Assembly: GCA_003165095.1 (NCBI GenBank)
Contig: PLSH01000162.1
Span: 44,102-52,391 of the forward strand
Length of the DNA: 8,290 nucleotides
From: Acidobacteriaceae bacterium
Lineage (GTDB): Bacteria > Acidobacteriota > Terriglobia > Terriglobales > Acidobacteriaceae
Reading direction: 5' to 3'
In this document: positions 6,745 through 8,290 of the stretch, piece by piece
Layout: each line of letters begins with the position of its first letter
Position numbering within the stretch: the stretch's first letter is position 1
Translations under genes and position numbers: made by a program
The notes under the pieces: model-generated
Database searches by the model: none
What the model saw: the letters and a program-made list of their open reading frames with translations, nothing else
Told to the model about the DNA's origin: nothing

Positions 6745-7842
6745 TTAGCGCGCGATACGCGCCGAGCCGCCTTTGATGATGCGTTCGACTTCAGGAAGTG
6801 TCGCCATGCTGGTGTCACCGGGAGTGGTCATGGCCAGCGCGCCGTGGGCGACGCCGCAGCGGACGGCCCAGTCGATGCCCTTGCCGGCAAGCAATCCGTA
6901 AATGAGTCCGGAAGCGAAGCTGTCTCCGCCGCCCACACGGTCGAGGATGTCGATGTCGCGCTGCGGGACATGAACGATCTTGTCCTCATAGAGTGCGATG
7001 GCGCCCCACGCATTTCGGCTGGCCGTATGCGCCGTGCGGAGGGTGCTGGCGATGAGCTTCAGATTCGGATACGCCGTTGCAACTTCGCGCAGCATCTCCT
7101 CGTAGCCGGCGATCGGCAACTCGGCAAAGTCCTCACTTACGCCTTTAATGCTGACGCCAAGCATGGCGGAGAAGTCCTCTTCATTACCCAGCAGCAGGTC
7201 TACCTTGCGCACGATCTCGCGATTGACTTGCTGCGCTTTTGCCTTCCCGCCAATCGACTTCCAGAGCGAATCGCGAAAATTCAGATCGTAGGAGATTGGC
7301 GTGCCGTATTTGCGTGCAGCGTCCATGGCTTCTACGGCCACCTCGGCCGTGGAAGCGGAGAGCGCGGCGAAAATGCCGCCGGTGTGGAACCACTTCGCGC
7401 CGTTCTTGTTGCCGAAGATCCAGGCCCAATCGAAGTCGCCGGGCTTGACCTGGCTGATGGCAGTGTGGCCGCGGTCAGAGCAGCCGGCCGCGGCGCGCAA
7501 GCCGTAGCCTCGCTCGGTAAAATTGAGGCCGTTGCGGACGGTGCGGCCAACGCCGTCGTAAGGCACCCATTTGAGCAGGGATGTGTCAACGCCGCCTTGC
7601 AGGATGAGGTCTTCGACGAGGCGTCCGACGGGGTTCTCGGCCAGCACGGTGGCGATGGCGGCGTGCAGGCCAAAACAACGGCGCAGGCCGCGAGCCACGT
7701 TGTATTCGCCGCCGCCCTCCCACAGCTGAAACTGGCGCGTGGTGTGGATGCGGCCTTCGCCGGGATCGAATCGGAGCATGACTTCGCCCAGGCTGAGGCA
7801 ATCCCAGCGGCGCGGTGAATCGGGAATCGAGATCGTATTCAT
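6745..7842 (-). CDS. kdgK: PfkB-family sugar kinase, probable 2-keto-3-deoxygluconate kinase
   Basis: This ribokinase/PfkB-family kinase of 365 residues probably phosphorylates 2-keto-3-deoxygluconate with ATP to KDPG, the substrate of the aldolase encoded next. An N-terminal strand LSLGEVMLRFDP (about 16-27) is followed by the sugar-binding block GGGEYNVARGL (43-53). DLNFRDSLW lies in the middle. The C-terminal PfkB signature reads ILDRVGGGDSFASG, with the catalytic base Asp near 307 and the anion-hole glycines before it. Length exceeds E. coli KdgK (about 309), partly through a longer N terminus and segments around 100-135. It is the first gene of the minus-strand operon and faces a Gfo/Idh gene across a ~200-bp gap. 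The start is uncertain: ATG at 7842 and GTG at 7848 are both in frame and neither has a clear Shine-Dalgarno. The kinase family is certain. KDG as substrate is supported by the aldolase neighbour, but a different sugar or sugar acid is possible. Confidence 0.88.
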   Translation of the reverse strand: MNTISIPDSPRRWDCLSLGEVMLRFDPGEGRIHTTRQFQLWEGGGEYNVARGLRRCFGLHAAIATVLAENPVGRLVEDLILQGGVDTSLLKWVPYDGVGRTVRNGLNFTERGYGLRAAAGCSDRGHTAISQVKPGDFDWAWIFGNKNGAKWFHTGGIFAALSASTAEVAVEAMDAARKYGTPISYDLNFRDSLWKSIGGKAKAQQVNREIVRKVDLLLGNEEDFSAMLGVSIKGVSEDFAELPIAGYEEMLREVATAYPNLKLIASTLRTAHTASRNAWGAIALYEDKIVHVPQRDIDILDRVGGGDSFASGLIYGLLAGKGIDWAVRCGVAHGALAMTTPGDTSMATLPEVERIIKGGSARIAR

Positions 7843-7853
7843 GGTCACCCAAT

Positions 7854-7859
7854 AATCTA
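7854..7859 (-). promoter_or_regulatory. Candidate -10 element for the kdgK operon
   Basis: On the minus strand TAGATT lies 5 nt before GTG 7848 and 11 nt before ATG 7842, in the only AT-rich patch of this part of the gap. No convincing -35 lies 16-18 bp upstream. If it is used, the transcript would begin at or next to the start codon, which would fit the missing Shine-Dalgarno. This is a motif match only. Confidence 0.2.
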
Positions 7860-7868
7860 TCGCATGAC

Positions 7869-7959
7869 GCCGTGTCGAGTCTGTGCCGGAACCGGGTTGT
7901 GGGACGGGGGTTCAGGCTGATTATGCGGTGGCGCGTTATGCGTTTCTTGACGACACGGC
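7869..7959. repeat. 9-bp inverted repeat in the divergent promoter region
   Basis: GCCGTGTCG at 7869-7877 is perfectly complementary to CGACACGGC at 7951-7959, with 73 bp between the arms. One arm lies close to the kdgK start and the other about 85 bp before the Gfo/Idh gene. Paired sites for one regulator controlling both directions would look like this. The symmetry is plain in the sequence; function is inferred, and one chance pair in a GC-rich gap is possible. Confidence 0.35.
7897..7924 (+). promoter_or_regulatory. Weak candidate promoter for the Gfo/Idh gene
   Basis: TTGTGG (7897-7902), a 16-bp spacer and GATTAT (7919-7924) match the sigma-70 hexamers at three and four of six bases. 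This would give a leader of roughly 110 nt. A lone TTGACG at 7947-7952 has no good -10 at the right distance. Both are weak. Confidence 0.2.
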
Positions 7960-8033
7960 AGGGCGGGGCGTGGTGTAGACTGGCTCGCGGAGACAAGTGA
8001 GCGTCACCGGAGCAGGCTCGCGCTATCTCAAGG

Positions 8034-8038
8034 GGAGG
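8034..8038 (+). promoter_or_regulatory. Ribosome binding site of the Gfo/Idh gene
   Basis: GGAGG, inside a longer purine run, lies 6 nt before ATG at 8045. It selects this start over the in-frame ATG at 8069, which would cut into the strand leading to the nucleotide-binding glycines. Confidence 0.75.
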
Positions 8039-8044
8039 GAAGCA

Positions 8045-8290
8045 ATGACAGAATCGCGCAAATTGCGCATGGGATTGGTGGGGGGCGGCCCCGGTGCGTT
8101 CATCGGCCCGGTACATCGGATCGCGGCGGAGCTGGACGGCAGGATCGAGCTGGTTGCCGGGGCGTTTTCGCAGTCGGCAGAGCGTTCGCGCGAGGCGGGT
8201 GTGGGCTTTGGTATTGATCCCAGGCGGGCGTACGCAAGCTACGGGGAGATGATCGAGGCGGAGCGGAAACGGGCCGATGGCATCGACTTT
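8045..8290 (+). CDS. Gfo/Idh/MocA-family oxidoreductase, N-terminal part (3'-truncated by window edge)
   Basis: Only the first 82 residues are visible. They form the start of a Rossmann fold: a short charged lead, then MGLVGGGPGAFIGPVHR (about 9-25) with the glycine-rich NAD(P)-binding loop, then ELVAGAFSQSAERSREAG, where the second strand ends. The variant GGGPGAFIG with the following HR is typical of a Gfo/Idh/MocA subgroup of sugar or polyol dehydrogenases of about 370-390 residues. Members oxidise or reduce sugars, inositols or sugar acids with NAD(P). The catalytic EKP-type motif and the substrate domain lie beyond the right edge, so no substrate can be named. It is divergent from the kdgK operon and may share its regulator. 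A role as the first, sugar-oxidising step feeding the operon is possible but unproven. Confidence 0.85.
   Translation, partial: MTESRKLRMGLVGGGPGAFIGPVHRIAAELDGRIELVAGAFSQSAERSREAGVGFGIDPRRAYASYGEMIEAERKRADGIDF

Noticed and set aside
6706..7818. 370-codon open frame on the plus strand opposite kdgK
   Set aside because: It mirrors kdgK codons in a GC-rich gene, has no recognisable motif or ribosome site, and kdgK has full PfkB motifs.
1..8290. tRNA, rRNA, CRISPR, insertion sequences or integration sites
   Set aside because: No cloverleaf-like gene, repeat-spacer array, transposase or flanking direct repeats were seen on reading both strands.

Overview
This is a GC-rich bacterial chromosome window with tightly packed genes and no mobile elements, RNA genes or CRISPR arrays that I can see. 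The UvrA carries lineage-specific insertions, several genes use TTG or GTG starts, and sugar-acid catabolic genes are clustered. This resembles a soil acidobacterium (Terriglobia-like), but the assignment is an inference from overall protein character, not from a marker gene.

Layout: (1) Positions 1-2733 (+) hold the 3' nine-tenths of uvrA, the damage-recognition ATPase of nucleotide excision repair. Its first ~60 codons lie left of the window. (2) A 195-bp gap holds a candidate promoter and a small dyad. (3) Positions 2929-4269 (+) encode a FucP-type sugar:H+ symporter, followed by a clear intrinsic terminator. (4) Four genes convergent to it on the minus strand look like one operon, read from right to left: a PfkB-family 2-keto-3-deoxygluconate kinase (kdgK), a KDPG-type class I aldolase (eda/kdgA), a short-chain dehydrogenase (SDR), and a fumarylacetoacetate hydrolase (FAH) family enzyme. 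The intergenic gaps are about 26, 57 and 38 bp. (5) A ~200-bp divergent regulatory region separates kdgK from (6) the first 82 codons of a Gfo/Idh/MocA-type oxidoreductase on the plus strand, which runs off the right edge.

How the genes may work together: kdgK plus the aldolase form the classic phosphorylating route, 2-keto-3-deoxygluconate to KDPG to pyruvate and glyceraldehyde-3-phosphate. The SDR plus the FAH enzyme match the last two steps of the non-phosphorylating L-fucose or L-rhamnose routes: 2-keto-3-deoxy-sugar acid is oxidised to the 2,4-diketo acid, then hydrolysed to pyruvate and L-lactate. The convergent FucP-like importer supports L-fucose or a related 6-deoxy sugar as one substrate. 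The dehydrogenase, lactonase and dehydratase expected upstream in that route are not in the window, though the truncated Gfo/Idh enzyme could be a sugar dehydrogenase. Substrate assignments are inferences from family and context. I found no clearly novel system. The best leads are the mixed two-route operon, a ~30-residue low-complexity insertion in UvrA, and inverted repeats in the two regulatory gaps.
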